Shown: positions 18,073 to 27,814, counted from the first letter of the stretch. The stretch is 64,000 nt of DNA from Hyphomicrobium_A sp963722495 (GCA_963722495.1 CAVRND010000030.1:49724-113723); one strand, 5' to 3'. The notes: generated by a model from the sequence alone, not told the origin. Numbers and translations are program-made.

Positions 18073-18708
18073 AAATGGAGGGAGACGTTCAGCAGGGACC
18101 GCATCATGCGCGCCGCGCTGCCGTCGCCGATGCCGGCGGGCTCGCCGCGCTGACGATCCGGTCGCTCGCGCAGCGGCTCGGCGTCAAGCCGATGTCGGTC
18201 TACCACTACGTCGCCAACAAGGACGAGATCCTCGACGGGCTCGTCGACCTCGTCTTCGCCGAGATCGAGATGCCCGCGCCCGACGGCGACTGGCGCGAGG
18301 AGATCGCGCGCGCGCGCGCTCCGCGCGGAGGCGCTGCGCCGCCACCCCTGGGCGATCGCCCTGATGGAGTCGCGGACGGACGCCGGGCCCGGCGACCCTG
18401 CGGCACCACGACGCGATCCTCGGCACCCTGCGCGCGGGCGGCTTCACGGTGCGCGCGACCGCGCACGCGTACGCGCTGATCGACAGCTACGTGTACGGCT
18501 TCGCCGTGCAGGAGGCGTCGCTGCCCATCGAGGGCCCCGACGAGCGTCGCCGAGGTGGCCGAGCGATCATGGAGCCGTGCCGCCGGCGCGTACCCGCACC
18601 TGATGGAGATCGCACGGAGCACGTCATCCAGCCCGGCTACGACTTCGGTGCCGAGTTCGCGTTCGGCCTCGACCTGGTCCTGGACGGTGTCGCCCGCCTC
18701 CTCGAGGG
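18066..18708 (+). pseudogene. TetR-family regulator, actinobacterial style, multiply frameshifted
   Basis: The HTH region is clear: FSRDRIMRAAL in one frame, then LTIRSLAQRLGVKPMSVYHYVANKDEILDGLVDLVF in another. The ligand domain continues through several frame changes (RRHPWAIALMESRTD; RATAHAYALIDSYVYGFAVQEASLP; GYDFGAEFAFGLDLVLDGVARLLEG), with shifts near 18120, 18310 (a GCGCGC run), 18390 and 18560. The order of conserved blocks is intact, so sequencing error is more likely than decay. Divergent from the dehydrogenase. Confidence 0.7.
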
Positions 18709-18873
18709 ATGTCACCGACTGGCAGAAGTCGCGCGGGTACGAGGGGCGGCGCGGCGTGGGATCCGATGTTCGACGTGTACGTCGTGCGTGCTGCTCGCGA
18801 ACGCGGTCGCGTGGTGGCTGTACCGCTTCACCCCGCTGCCCGAACCGCCGCACAGCCGAAGGAGGGACGAGCG

Positions 18874-19203
18874 GTGATCATCGACGTTCACAGCCACTTC
18901 TGGGAGTACCCGCGCGACTTCACCGCCGACTTCCGCGAGCAGGCGAAGCGCGCCCGGGCCGGCGTCGAGGTCGATCTGACCGTGCGGTACGAGGACTACC
19001 GCGCCGCGTGCCGCGTCCCGGTGCGCACGGTCGTCTTCGGCGGCAAGGCGAAGCTCTCCGGCGTGTGGGTCGATGACCGGCACGTCGCGGACTACGTCGC
19101 CGCGCACCCGGACACGCTCATCGGCTTCCTGTCCGTCGATCCGACGCAGCCGGGTTGGGAGACGGAGCTGCGCGACGGGCACGAAGAACTCGGCCTCAAG
19201 GGG
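18874..19203 (+). CDS. Amidohydrolase-2 family metal-dependent hydrolase, N-terminal fragment
   Basis: GTG start at 18874 preceded by AAGGAGGGA. The first residues, VIIDVHSHFWEYP, hold the DxHxH metal-binding motif of the amidohydrolase TIM barrel; later KAKLSGVWVDDRHVADYVAAHPDTLIGFLSVDP is characteristic of the family. After about 110 residues, at ELGLKGA, the homology ends because the antisense strand becomes a sulfotransferase gene; the trailing codons to 19236 are not part of the protein. Truncated at the assembly junction near 19,203. Confidence 0.78.
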
Positions 19204-19207
19204 GCGC

Positions 19208-19614
19208 TGTGGTGCCCGTGCGCGGTATACCGGTAATGATCAAAGGTCGGCGGATCGCTTGTTGCAAGCACTGAGGTTGCCGCTTCCAGCCGGCCTGTGC
19301 ATGCAGCCGTGAACAAAGCGTCCCGATGATCGTCCCAGCGCCGAACTCCCGGCCCATGGGTGTGAAATTCACGTCGCTGTCCATCGCGCGCAACAACACG
19401 TCCAGTCCCTCGCGATAGTCCTCGGGACCGAAATCATCGAGCCCCGTCAGCGCGTGCGCTGTTTCGTGAAACCAGGGGGCGGCGGTCGCAAACCGGTCGG
19501 GTGCGGGCACGGCTTCAGCTCCTGCGGCGGATTTTCCAACGCCTGGAGGATATTCGTCCGCGGCGGCGCCCACAGTTCCCAAATGGGAGCTGTCGAGCGC
19601 TCAACCTTCGTCAT
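19208..19614 (-). CDS. Sulfotransferase-family protein, N-terminal fragment
   Basis: ATG at 19614 overlaps the stop of the LuxC-like gene, indicating coupling. After a one-base shift near 19510 the frame reads RFATAAPWFHETAHALTGLDDFGPEDY, TPMGREFGAGTIIG and RRPLIITGIPRTGTTA. PRTGTT is the 5'-phosphosulfate-binding loop of PAPS-dependent sulfotransferases (Sulfotransfer_3 group), here near residue 130 after an N-terminal helical extension typical of bacterial members. The protein then ends at the junction near 19,203, so the catalytic domain is missing from this window. Confidence 0.75.
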
Positions 19615-20995
19615 TGACCCAGCGAATAAACCGTTGCAGCGGCAGGAAGCCGTCGTGGGGAATGCCGGTCTCGACGCCGATCGCCTTGCCGAGCTCGACG
19701 ACGCGCTGGACACCCCGGGAGGCGAGGGTATTGCGCAATTCCTGCTTTGCGCGAAGGCGGATACACGCCGACGGTTTGGGTTGCGACGGTGACATGCCGT
19801 AACGCATCGCCGAGCGACTTGACCGGCACGACATTGACGATGCGTCCATCGGGATGGAAATCGACCGGATCGTCCGAGCGGATGACCAGGCCCCGGCCGC
19901 TGTAGTCGCCCCAGACGCGATAAAGCGATTCCATGCCGCGCAGGCCCTCGATCTCCTCTCGCAGGTTGGGCGCGACAGGTTGCTGTTGCGCCGAGCAGGT
20001 GTGACGCTCGATGCCGAGGCGACGTTGCAGCAGCGCGCAGTACTGATCGACCTGTTGTTCCGTGCCTTCGACGAACTGAATCCGGCTGGAAGCGCAGGCC
20101 TGCTGGTTCATGATCGTGGCGTCGGCGGCGGCGCAATCCGCGACCTTTGCCAGCACCTCGGGCGCTGCGAAAGCTTCGCGGCCGATGAAGGAGATGGAGG
20201 TTTTCGGATCGAACGCGACCAGTTCGAAACCCGGCCCGATGTACTGGCGCGCGCTGCGGATCGTGCTCTCGCCGCCCCAGGCGACCAGCTTGTCGAAGAA
20301 CTGCGGACGGAACAGCACGCTCTCGACTTGCGCATCGCCGCCGCGCCAGTACGCTGCCGAGAAGGAACGCGTCACCGGATGATTCGGCGCGACCGCCGCC
20401 ATCGCTCGCAGGATTGCCGTTGCCGAAAACAGATCGTTGGACGGCAGCTTGATCAGGTGCACGCCCTTGGTCAGTGCGCCTCGGATCACCGACAAGGCTG
20501 CGACACCTGGGGCGTTGCCGGCGATGACATGAATCAGTCGTGGCGGGAACGCACGCACACGATGCCGACGCCCGCTGGGTGCCTCCACCTCGCGCCAGCC
20601 ATCGAGCACGTCGGCGCCGCCGAGCTCATTGCGAACCTGAAATTCCAGGCTGGCGCGGTTGAACAGCACATGGCCAGCGATGCGAAGGAACGTTTCAGCA
20701 CTTCGCGCGGCAGGGGGCTGGCGATCACCGAGTACTCGAGCGCTTCGGCGAGGAAACCATGTTTGTCGGCTTTCAATGCGGCGCCGGTCTCGACCAGCAC
20801 GTCCATGATGTCCGACAGCGGTACATCGAACGCTGGTCCGGGCTCGGAGCGCGGCCAGACCAGCGCATTGATGTCGATGGCGGGTGTCGTGAATTTGAAC
20901 GCCGCGGATTTGTACTCGGCCGCCGTGCCGTGGATGGTCTGTCCCTGCACGACATGGCACACCGGCACGGAATGAAACTGGGGTTGCGCACTCAT
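19601..20995 (-). CDS. LuxC-like acyl-CoA (acyl-enzyme) reductase, frameshifted
   Basis: About 465 residues after repair of single-base shifts near 20692 and 19757. N-terminus MSAQPQFHSVPV; middle PPRLIHVIAGNAPGVAALSVIRGALTKGVHLIKLPSND; catalytic cysteine in NQQACASSR, the LuxC/aldehyde-dehydrogenase-like nucleophile; C-terminus HDGFLPLQRFIRWVND. The LuxC family reduces acyl thioesters to aldehydes with NADPH. Its ATG overlaps the stop of the LuxE-like gene and its own stop overlaps the sulfotransferase start. No luxAB is present, so the product is a metabolic aldehyde, not light. Confidence 0.82.
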
Positions 20996-22353
20996 GATGC
21001 GACCGCTCCTCTGATGTAGGCGTCGATGGTTCCGGCACAGCCGATGTGATCGTCTTCGCCGATCTGCGCCCAGCGAGTGATGTTGTCGAGCAATGTGGGG
21101 CCGGGTCGGCCGCAGTCGCAGCGGGGTGAAAAATCGATCGTGACCTTGTCGCCGGTGATCAGCCCGCCCCAGCGGCCTTCATAGCCCAGATCGAGGAAAC
21201 CGAAGCGGCCTTCAGCCTGATTCCTGGTGGCATCGGCGGGCGTCAGCAGACGTTCGCCGTCGCGATCCAATACCAGCATGATGAGTCCCGGCGCGCGATG
21301 GTAGCGCCCGGCTTCACAGCGCGGCATGAGGTGCATCATTTCCGTCATGCCATAAGCGCCGGGCCGGATGACGTTGCCGTAAAACTTCGCCACTTGTTCC
21401 TTGTAGTCCGGCGGCAGGCTGATGCCTTTGACGCCGCCACCCGCGCCGATGACGGTTTGCGGATGAAACTCGCCGTCGTTGATTCCCAATTCGCGCGCTC
21501 GCTGGATGATCAGCATGTGCTGCGCCCACATGCCTGTGAGATAAATGGGTTCGTGGCGATGAGCCAATATCTTGTCGGCGAGCGCGCGCAGCGCGGCGAC
21601 TTGCTCGTGCGCCTTTTTCTTGCCTTCGGTCTCGATCTCCTTGATATCGAGCGGTGTGGCCGTGCCATCCGCCATCTTCTTGCGCATGGCTGCCAGGCGG
21701 CTGACTTCCGAGATTCGCAGCGGCTGATCGGTCAGTGCATGGACGTCGCCAGGACGGCCCCAGTTCTCGGCGCTGATCTGCGCGGCTTCGATAGCGCTAT
21801 TCGGGCCTTGCAACGGGCCCAGCCAGAACACCGGGCGATCGCGGCTGGCCCGGACGTACGGCCAGCCGACCGAGAAACGAAAATGACGCGTCTTCATCGC
21901 GTAATCGCCGTTGGTGTGATTCAGGAATGAACACTTACCGGAGGAGCCGCTGGTGGCGAGCACGCGATGCCCGGCCTGCCACAGCCGCTCGATCCATTGG
22001 TCCACATCGGTGACGCCGGCGACATCTACGTCGGTGGTATCGGCAACCGAGAGCGTGTTGAGCCACTGAAGCATGCGGTCCCAGCGCCCCTGATCGAGGA
22101 ACGATGTCGGATAGGACTTGTAGACCGTGTGGGCGAACAGTAGCGGCACCAGGTCCTCGAACTTACGAATCGAAGTGATGCCGGCTTCCTCGGCGCGCTT
22201 GCGCACCAGAGGGATTTGTCGCGACCGTTCGTCGAACAGTTCCTGCGCTGCCTTCAGTTGTAGCGCGGCGAGTTCCGTAGGTGAGCGACTGTAGGCGTCG
22301 TCCGGGTCGACGATGAGATCGAGCAACTGTTGGCGGGTGGGAGTCACGGGCAC
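20992..22353 (-). CDS. LuxE-like acyl-protein synthetase (acyl-adenylating, ANL-related)
   Basis: 453 residues, intact. Residues 170-180 carry the adenylate-forming loop in variant form (VLATSGSSGKCSF); later GAGGGVKG and AYGMTEMMHLMPRCE match the LuxE/phenylacetate-CoA-ligase-like pattern. The C-terminus has CDCGRPGP, a cysteine-containing motif seen in LuxE homologues. The LuxE family activates a carboxylate as acyl-AMP and transfers it to its own cysteine or to LuxC. First gene of the luxE-luxC-sulfotransferase unit, with a palindrome at 22382-22396 upstream. Confidence 0.82.
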   Translation of the reverse strand: MPVTPTRQQLLDLIVDPDDAYSRSPTELAALQLKAAQELFDERSRQIPLVRKRAEEAGITSIRKFEDLVPLLFAHTVYKSYPTSFLDQGRWDRMLQWLNTLSVADTTDVDVAGVTDVDQWIERLWQAGHRVLATSGSSGKCSFLNHTNGDYAMKTRHFRFSVGWPYVRASRDRPVFWLGPLQGPNSAIEAAQISAENWGRPGDVHALTDQPLRISEVSRLAAMRKKMADGTATPLDIKEIETEGKKKAHEQVAALRALADKILAHRHEPIYLTGMWAQHMLIIQRARELGINDGEFHPQTVIGAGGGVKGISLPPDYKEQVAKFYGNVIRPGAYGMTEMMHLMPRCEAGRYHRAPGLIMLVLDRDGERLLTPADATRNQAEGRFGFLDLGYEGRWGGLITGDKVTIDFSPRCDCGRPGPTLLDNITRWAQIGEDDHIGCAGTIDAYIRGAVAS

Positions 22354-22381
22354 CTTCCTGCGAAGGGTGTGAACGTAGATA

Positions 22382-22396
22382 GTTCACCAAGTGAAT
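22382..22396. promoter_or_regulatory. Regulon-type palindrome before the LuxE-LuxC unit (variant)
   Basis: GTTCACCAAGTGAAT: inverted arms with a 3-base centre, 29 bases upstream of the LuxE-like start. It resembles the 16-bp island motif (RTTCRCATAANYGAAY) but is one base shorter, so it is a possible rather than certain member. Confidence 0.5.
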
Positions 22397-22523
22397 AAAC
22401 CGTAACCCCCTGGGCCGGCGAAAGTCAATCGAGTGCCGATGCTGTGTTGCGGCGTCGAAGCTGAAATAAGCCCAATTCCTTCAGCCCATCAAGCACATTT
22501 GCAACTCGTGCGCCCGAGAACGA

Positions 22524-22539
22524 GTTAGTATTTACTAAC
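22524..22539. promoter_or_regulatory. Perfect palindrome upstream of the ArsR-MarR regulator
   Basis: GTTAGTA-TT-TACTAAC, 7-bp arms and 2-base centre, 26 bases before the ATG at 22566. Position suggests an autoregulatory operator. Its sequence is unrelated to the island-wide TTCACATAA motif. Confidence 0.7.
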
Positions 22540-22565
22540 GCGTAGTCGACAGGAGAACGTTTCGC

Positions 22566-23390
22566 ATGCCCGATCTTCCCGCTGCAACGGCACTGACTGC
22601 ACTGGCGGACACGACTCGCCGCGCGGTTTTTGAGCACCTGTGCAATGCCCCTCACGCAGTCAGCGAACTGGCGGCGAAACTTCCCGTGTCGCGTTCGGCG
22701 GTTTCGCAGCACCTCAAGGTGCTCAAGGATCATGGCCTGGTTCATGAAAGGCGCGCTGGCAAGCAGCGCATCTATTCCGCCGACCCCGCGGCCATGCGCC
22801 ACGTTGCCCAATACGCGATGGCGCTGGGTGCGGGAGTACAGCCGCCGCGATCAGGAGCGTCCAAGGCAGTGAGTGCTTCAGGGCGAGGGCGGGACGAACC
22901 TGCGGATCGAATCGATCGGATGCTCGCGAGCTGGCCCGGCACCGCTGAGCACGATGCCGGCGCCGTCGCCTTGATCACGCGATTGCTGGCGATCGGACGC
23001 GTCATGGAGAAGTTGCTGGCGCGCGCCTGCGCCGAACACGGCATCACGAAGGTGGATACGATCATTCTGGGAACACTGAGCCGGTTGCCGGCTCCGCATG
23101 AGAGCGCCCCCACCGAGTTGTCGAAGATCGCGGTGTTGTCGCCACCGGGCATCACCAAGCGACTTGATGTGCTGGAGCAACGCAAGCTCATCGTGCGTCT
23201 CGCCGGCGCCGAAGACCGACGCACACAGGTCATTCGTCTCACACCGCGAGGCCGCCGGGTTCACGACGACATCGCGCGTCACAACTTCTCGCACAACTAT
23301 CCCGCGATATTTGCCATGCCGACGGCGGATCGCGAGCACCTCAACGATCATCTGCGCTATCTGCTGCGCGATCTGGAAGGGCGATTGTAG
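22566..23390 (+). CDS. ArsR-MarR tandem winged-helix regulator (fusion)
   Basis: 274 residues after an AGGAG ribosome site. Residues 1-80 are an ArsR-type winged helix (TALTALADTTRRAVFEHL, VSRSAVSQHLKVLKDHGLVHERRAGKQRIY) without the metal-binding cysteine box. Residues about 125-274 are a complete MarR fold (ITRLLAIGRVMEKLL, ELSKIAVLSPPGITKRLDVLEQRKLIVR, wing DRRTQVIRLTPRGR, C-terminal dimer helix). A linker of about 40 polar residues joins them. Two DNA-binding modules in one chain are unusual. Divergent from luxE-luxC and first before the SDR/P450 genes; likely the local regulator. Confidence 0.88.
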   Translation: MPDLPAATALTALADTTRRAVFEHLCNAPHAVSELAAKLPVSRSAVSQHLKVLKDHGLVHERRAGKQRIYSADPAAMRHVAQYAMALGAGVQPPRSGASKAVSASGRGRDEPADRIDRMLASWPGTAEHDAGAVALITRLLAIGRVMEKLLARACAEHGITKVDTIILGTLSRLPAPHESAPTELSKIAVLSPPGITKRLDVLEQRKLIVRLAGAEDRRTQVIRLTPRGRRVHDDIARHNFSHNYPAIFAMPTADREHLNDHLRYLLRDLEGRL

Positions 23391-23536
23391 CCAGGGGCTT
23401 GTCGCAGGTTCTGAATATGCGAACATAGTGCGCATTGTTGACTGAGGCCACCCGGTTGCGTCAGAGTGGCCGAGGTGGGGCAGCCGCACCAGTCATGGCT
23501 GTTCATAGCAGGCAGGCGAGCGCATGGCCAAGAAGC

Positions 23537-24283
23537 ATGAGTCAGGTTGCCCGACAAGGTTGCCATCGTGACCGGTGCGAGCTCCGGTATTGGTCGAGCC
23601 ATCGCGTCGCGATTCGCTGCGGAAGGCGCCTGCGTTATCGCCGTCGCGCGGCGGATGGAAGCGCTGCAGAGCCTGGCAGCGGAAGCGCAGGGAGATGTGG
23701 TGCCCTATGCATGCGATGTTTCGCAGCCCGAGGCAGTAGCTGCACTAGGCGAGTTTTGTCGCAAGCGTTACGGTCGGCTCGATGTGTTGGCGAACAACGC
23801 CGGCATCGGCGGAGAGTCGAACAAGCGATTGCACGAGCTGTCGCTGGAATCCTTCGACCGTGTCATGAACGTAAACGTGCGCGGCGCGTTCCTCGGTGTT
23901 GAGGCAGGCTGTAGTGCTGATGCTCGAAAGCGGCGGTGGCGCAATCGTCAACATGGCATCCATCGGCAGCTTTCGGGCGTCGCCCGGCAGCGGCGCGTAC
24001 ATCACTTCCAAAGGCGCGCTGCTTGATGATGACGCGAACCGCGGCGCTTGAGTATGTGAAGGACAACATCCGTGTGAATGCCGTGTGTCCTGGTGTCATT
24101 CGCACTTCGATCCTGGACAACGCACCGCCGGACGTGATCCAGATGCTACAGGCACGGGTGCCTCAGGGGCGCATGGGCACGCCGGAAGAAGTGGCCTCGG
24201 TGGCGTTGTTTCTTGCCTCGGATGAGGCATCGCACGTGACCGGCGCGTCTTACTTCGTCGACGGTGGGCGAGGCGCAGGCTGA
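23537..24283 (+). CDS. Short-chain dehydrogenase/reductase (frameshifted)
   Basis: About 248 residues after repair. The start is probably ATG 23537 (MSQ...), with a shift within 10 codons into PDKVAIVTGASSGIGRA, the Rossmann TGxxxGIG motif. NNAG follows; a shift near 23905 leads to GGGAIVNMASIGSF and YITSKGA (YxxxK), another near 24025 to MTRTAALEYVKDNIRVNAVCPGVIRT and the C-terminal SYFVDGG. All motifs are present in order, so the gene is probably intact in nature. NAD(P)H-dependent alcohol/ketone oxidoreductase; substrate unknown. The P450 follows after about 20 bases. Confidence 0.8.
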
Positions 24284-24302
24284 TCAGATCAGGGGAATAG
24301 TC

Positions 24303-25550
24303 ATGGCTGCGGTAACGCGCATAGAAGATTTCGACGACCCGACCTTCGATCCATTCATCGCCGACACGGCGATGTTCGGCGACATCCTCGACCCGTACCC
24401 GAGGCTGGCGCAGTTGCGACGGCAAGCGCCGGTGGTCAAGGGCGACTATCGGGTATTGCTCGGCTTGCCGAGTGACATGACGACGGGGCACCTGACGCAT
24501 TACACGGTGCTCGGCTACGACGAAGTCGGGCAGGTGTTGAACGATCCGGTGAAGTACACGCAGGCTTACGCACTCAACCTCGGCATCACCTTCGGCCGCA
24601 GCATTTCCACCATGGACGCGCCGGAGCATCCGCGCTATCGGCGTATCTTTCAGAAGGCCTTCTTGCCCAACATCGTCAGCAAGTGGGGCGAAACGCTGGT
24701 CGATCCCGTGATCGATCGCCTGATGAAACAGTTCGAGGGCCGCGGCAGCGCAGACTTGGTGCAGGAATTCACTTTGCACTATCCGTTTCACATCATCTAC
24801 CGCCAGCTCGGCCTGCCCGAACATGACATCAGGACTTTCCATCGCCTGGCGATCGCACAGACCGTGGTCATCTTCGATGTGGCGCACGGTACAGAAGCCA
24901 GCAGAAAGCTCGGTGTGTACTTCAAGGCCATGCTCGAGGAACGACGTAGCCGTCCCGGCGGCGAAGACCTCGTGAGCTTGCTGGCAGCCGCTGAAGTCGA
25001 CGGCGAGCGACTGCCCGAAGAGATCGTCATTTCCTTTTTGCGGCAGCTGATCAATGCAGGTGGCGACACCACCTATCGCGGCACGAGCGTGCTGCTCACT
25101 GCCTTGCTGCGCAATCCCGATCAGCTGGAAGCCATTCGCAAGGATCGCGGCCTGATTCCGCAAGCTATCGAGGAAGCGCTGCGCTGGGACGGTCCGGTGC
25201 TGATGCAATCACGCCTGGCTGCGCAGGATGTAACGCTTGGTGGCTTGGACATCCTGGCTGGTTCTGCGCTAGACGTCGCTGCCGGTTCGGCCAATCGCGA
25301 CGAGCGCAAGTTTCCAGAGCCGGACAAGTTCGACATCTTCCGCCAGCGGGGCAATACAAGGAATTTCTCTTTCTCGGCCGGCCCGCATATCTGCATCGGA
25401 CAGCATCTGGCGCGTGTCGAGATGACTCGCGCGCTCAATGCGGTGCTGGATCGGCTGCCGAACATACGGTTGGACCCCGACATGCCGCCGGCGGAGATTC
25501 GCGGCTCCATGATGCGTGTGCCGGAGCATCTCTACGTTCGGTTTGGTTGA
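24303..25550 (+). CDS. Cytochrome P450 (bacterial class I type)
   Basis: 415 residues from ATG 24303, chosen over an upstream in-frame codon because AGGGGAAT precedes it. Helix C region MDAPEHPRYRR; I-helix NAGGDTT with acid-alcohol pair; ExxR in EEALRW; heme loop FSAGPHICIGQ with thiolate C364. Intact frame in a region where neighbours are broken. A soluble mono-oxygenase needing ferredoxin and reductase; neither is adjacent, though a rubredoxin gene lies at 35.8 kb. Probably hydroxylates the pathway substrate, with the alcohol dehydrogenase just downstream oxidising the product. Confidence 0.93.
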   Translation: MAAVTRIEDFDDPTFDPFIADTAMFGDILDPYPRLAQLRRQAPVVKGDYRVLLGLPSDMTTGHLTHYTVLGYDEVGQVLNDPVKYTQAYALNLGITFGRSISTMDAPEHPRYRRIFQKAFLPNIVSKWGETLVDPVIDRLMKQFEGRGSADLVQEFTLHYPFHIIYRQLGLPEHDIRTFHRLAIAQTVVIFDVAHGTEASRKLGVYFKAMLEERRSRPGGEDLVSLLAAAEVDGERLPEEIVISFLRQLINAGGDTTYRGTSVLLTALLRNPDQLEAIRKDRGLIPQAIEEALRWDGPVLMQSRLAAQDVTLGGLDILAGSALDVAAGSANRDERKFPEPDKFDIFRQRGNTRNFSFSAGPHICIGQHLARVEMTRALNAVLDRLPNIRLDPDMPPAEIRGSMMRVPEHLYVRFG

Positions 25551-25562
25551 GCGAGAGCGACC

Positions 25563-26573
25563 GTGAAAGCACCTGTGTTCAAGGGCGTCGGTAAGCCGTT
25601 GGTGATCGAGACGTTGCCCGATCCGACGCCGGCCGCGGGCGAGATCGTCCTCGAAGTCGCTCGCTGCGGGATTTGTGGCACCGACCTGCACATGACCGAC
25701 GGGCACGCCCAGACCTATCCGGAAAACGTGGTGATCGGGCACGAGTTCGCGGGCGAAGTCGTGGCCGTAGGGCAGGGCGTTACCAACTTCAAGACCGGCG
25801 ATCGCGTGGCCGCCATGCCGGTCGTCGGCTGCGGTCATTGCTCGAATTGTCTGGCCGGCGAGACCATGTGGTGCGACTCGGGATTGAACGGCATTCTCGG
25901 CGGCTTCGGCCAGTATGCAATTGCACGCGCGCATGCAGCGATCAAGTTGCCGAATACGCTCTCGTCGAACGATGGTGCGCTCGTGGAACCGTTGGCGGTG
26001 TCGCTGCATGGAGTTGCGCTGGCGGAGTTGGCGCGCGGTGCACGAGTTCTCGTTCAGGGCGCCGGCCCGATCGGATTGGGCTGTGTGTTCTGGGCTCGAC
26101 ACCTGGGCGCCGGCCGCATCGCCGTGACGTCACGCTCACGACGCAGCGAATCGTTCGCTGAGCTGATGGGCGCCACTGCGTTTGTCACCGCGGGTGAAGA
26201 TATGTCCGCAGAGATCAATGCCGTGCTCGGCGGCCCTCCGGATGTGGTTTTCGAATGCGTGGGCGTTCCGGGGCAATTGGCGCAGGCGATCAATCTCGTG
26301 CGCGCTCGCGGCACCGTCGTGCTGCTGGGCAATTGCATGTTGCCCGACACGATCGTCCCGGCGCAGGCAATGTTCAAGCAAGTTCGCATTCAGGGCTCGA
26401 TGGTTTACAGCCTGGCGGAGTTTGAAGAAGTGGCGGACGTACTCGATGCCGGACGCCTCGATCCGAGCGTCATGGTCACGGACACGATTGGATACGCAGC
26501 ACTGCCGAAAGCATTCGAAGCCCTGCGCAAGCCGACCACGCAATGCAAAGTTCTGATCGATCCACGCGCATGA
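25563..26573 (+). CDS. Zinc-dependent alcohol dehydrogenase (MDR family)
   Basis: 336 residues, GTG start 12 bases after the P450 stop. Catalytic zinc ligands in CGICGTDLH (C38) and GHEFAGEV; the structural-zinc lobe is present as CGHCSNCLAGETMWC; NAD(P)-binding GAGPIGLG. Medium-chain dehydrogenase of the threonine/sorbitol dehydrogenase type. The operon position directly after a P450 suggests oxidation of a P450-derived secondary alcohol. Its stop overlaps the ATG of the OYE gene (ATGA 26570-26573). Confidence 0.92.
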   Translation: MKAPVFKGVGKPLVIETLPDPTPAAGEIVLEVARCGICGTDLHMTDGHAQTYPENVVIGHEFAGEVVAVGQGVTNFKTGDRVAAMPVVGCGHCSNCLAGETMWCDSGLNGILGGFGQYAIARAHAAIKLPNTLSSNDGALVEPLAVSLHGVALAELARGARVLVQGAGPIGLGCVFWARHLGAGRIAVTSRSRRSESFAELMGATAFVTAGEDMSAEINAVLGGPPDVVFECVGVPGQLAQAINLVRARGTVVLLGNCMLPDTIVPAQAMFKQVRIQGSMVYSLAEFEEVADVLDAGRLDPSVMVTDTIGYAALPKAFEALRKPTTQCKVLIDPRA

Positions 26574-27744
26574 AGCAGCTGCAGATGAGTCCATTGACTG
26601 AACCCCTGTTTGCTCCGCTCAGCATACGCAACGTCACTTTGCGCAATCGCATCGTGATGTCGCCGATGACTCGCAGCTTTTCTCCGCGCGGCGTGCCGGG
26701 AGAAAACGTCGCGGCGTATTACAGTCGCAGAGCGGAAGGAGAGACCGGCCTCATCATCACCGAAGGCGTCGGCATCGATCACCCCAGCGCGCTCGGCGAA
26801 GCGGGATTGGGCGAAGCGGACATTCCGGAAATGCACGGCGCCGAGGCGCTTGCCGGATGGAAGCGTGTTGTCGATGCCGTGCATGCGCAGGGCGGCGTGA
26901 TATTCCCGCAGCTCTGGCATATGGGGGTCATGAAAGAGGCGGGTACCGGCGCTTATCCGGAGGCGCCGCCGATGCGGCCGTCAGGATTGTGGGGGCCGGC
27001 CGGTCGCATGACATCGATCGATCCGGGATATATCGAGCGAGTGCTGCCGCCCTGCGCAGCCGATGAGCGAAAGTGACATCGCCGATGTCATCTCTGCTTA
27101 CGCGCGCAGCGCCGCCAACGCTCGGTCCGCCGGCTTCGATGGCATTGCAATCCATGCCGCGCATGGCTACCTGATCGATACCTTCCTATGGGGCGAGACC
27201 AACTGCAGGACTGACCAATGGGGTGGCGATCTGCGCCAACGCACCCGTTTCGCAGTTGAAGTCGTGCGCGCGATCCGTGCGCAGATCGGTCGAAGCCATG
27301 CCGATCGTGTTTCGCTTCTCTCAATGGAAGCAGCAGGATTTCAAGGCGAAACTCGCTCGCACCCCGCAGGAACTCGAACAGGTGCTCGGACCGATCGCCG
27401 ACGCCGGCGTCGACGTGTTCGACGGCAGCATTCGTTACTTTGCGCGCGCGGAGTTCGAGGGCTCGCCGCTCAATCTCGCCGGCTGGGCGAAAAAGGTCAC
27501 CGGCAAGCTGGCGATGACCGTCGGCGGCATCGGGCTGAACAAGGGCATGTTCGATTCCAACAAGGAGGGACGCGCCGAAGCGTCGGACAACATCCCGTTG
27601 TTGATGGAGCGCTTCAACCGCGGCGAATTCGACCTGGTCGGCGTGGGCCGCTCGCTGCTGCAGGATCCGCAGTGGACGCGCAAATTACGGCTCGGCGAAC
27701 CTTTCATACCGTTCGACCAGCGTTCGGTGGAATCGCTGCTTTGA
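26570..27744 (+). CDS. Old-Yellow-Enzyme-family FMN oxidoreductase (frameshifted)
   Basis: About 390 residues after repair of shifts near 27058 and 27295. N-terminus LFAPLSIRNVTLRNRIVMSPMTR is the FMN-binding OYE start; IFPQLWHMG, then FDGIAIHAAHGYLIDTFLW with the HAAHGYL signature; AMTVGGIGL and DLVGVGRSLLQDP form the phosphate-binding C-terminal part. The family reduces activated C=C bonds (enones, enoates) with NAD(P)H. Here it may saturate a cyclic enone formed after P450 and alcohol-dehydrogenase steps. Confidence 0.83.
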
Positions 27745-27814
27745 GCGAGTCCGCCGGTCAGGCCTATTTCGATGCAGTGCCACGCAGTTGACGAGTCGAG
27801 TGAGAGAACAACAC

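Noticed and set aside
19601..22353. Bioluminescence operon
   Set aside because: Only LuxC- and LuxE-like genes are present; luciferase (luxAB) and luxD are absent and the context is catabolic.
23408..23424. Another regulon operator before the SDR at 23.5 kb
   Set aside because: On the minus strand it reads GTTCGCATATTCAGAAC, one base longer with imperfect arms and over 110 bases from the start; too weak to list.
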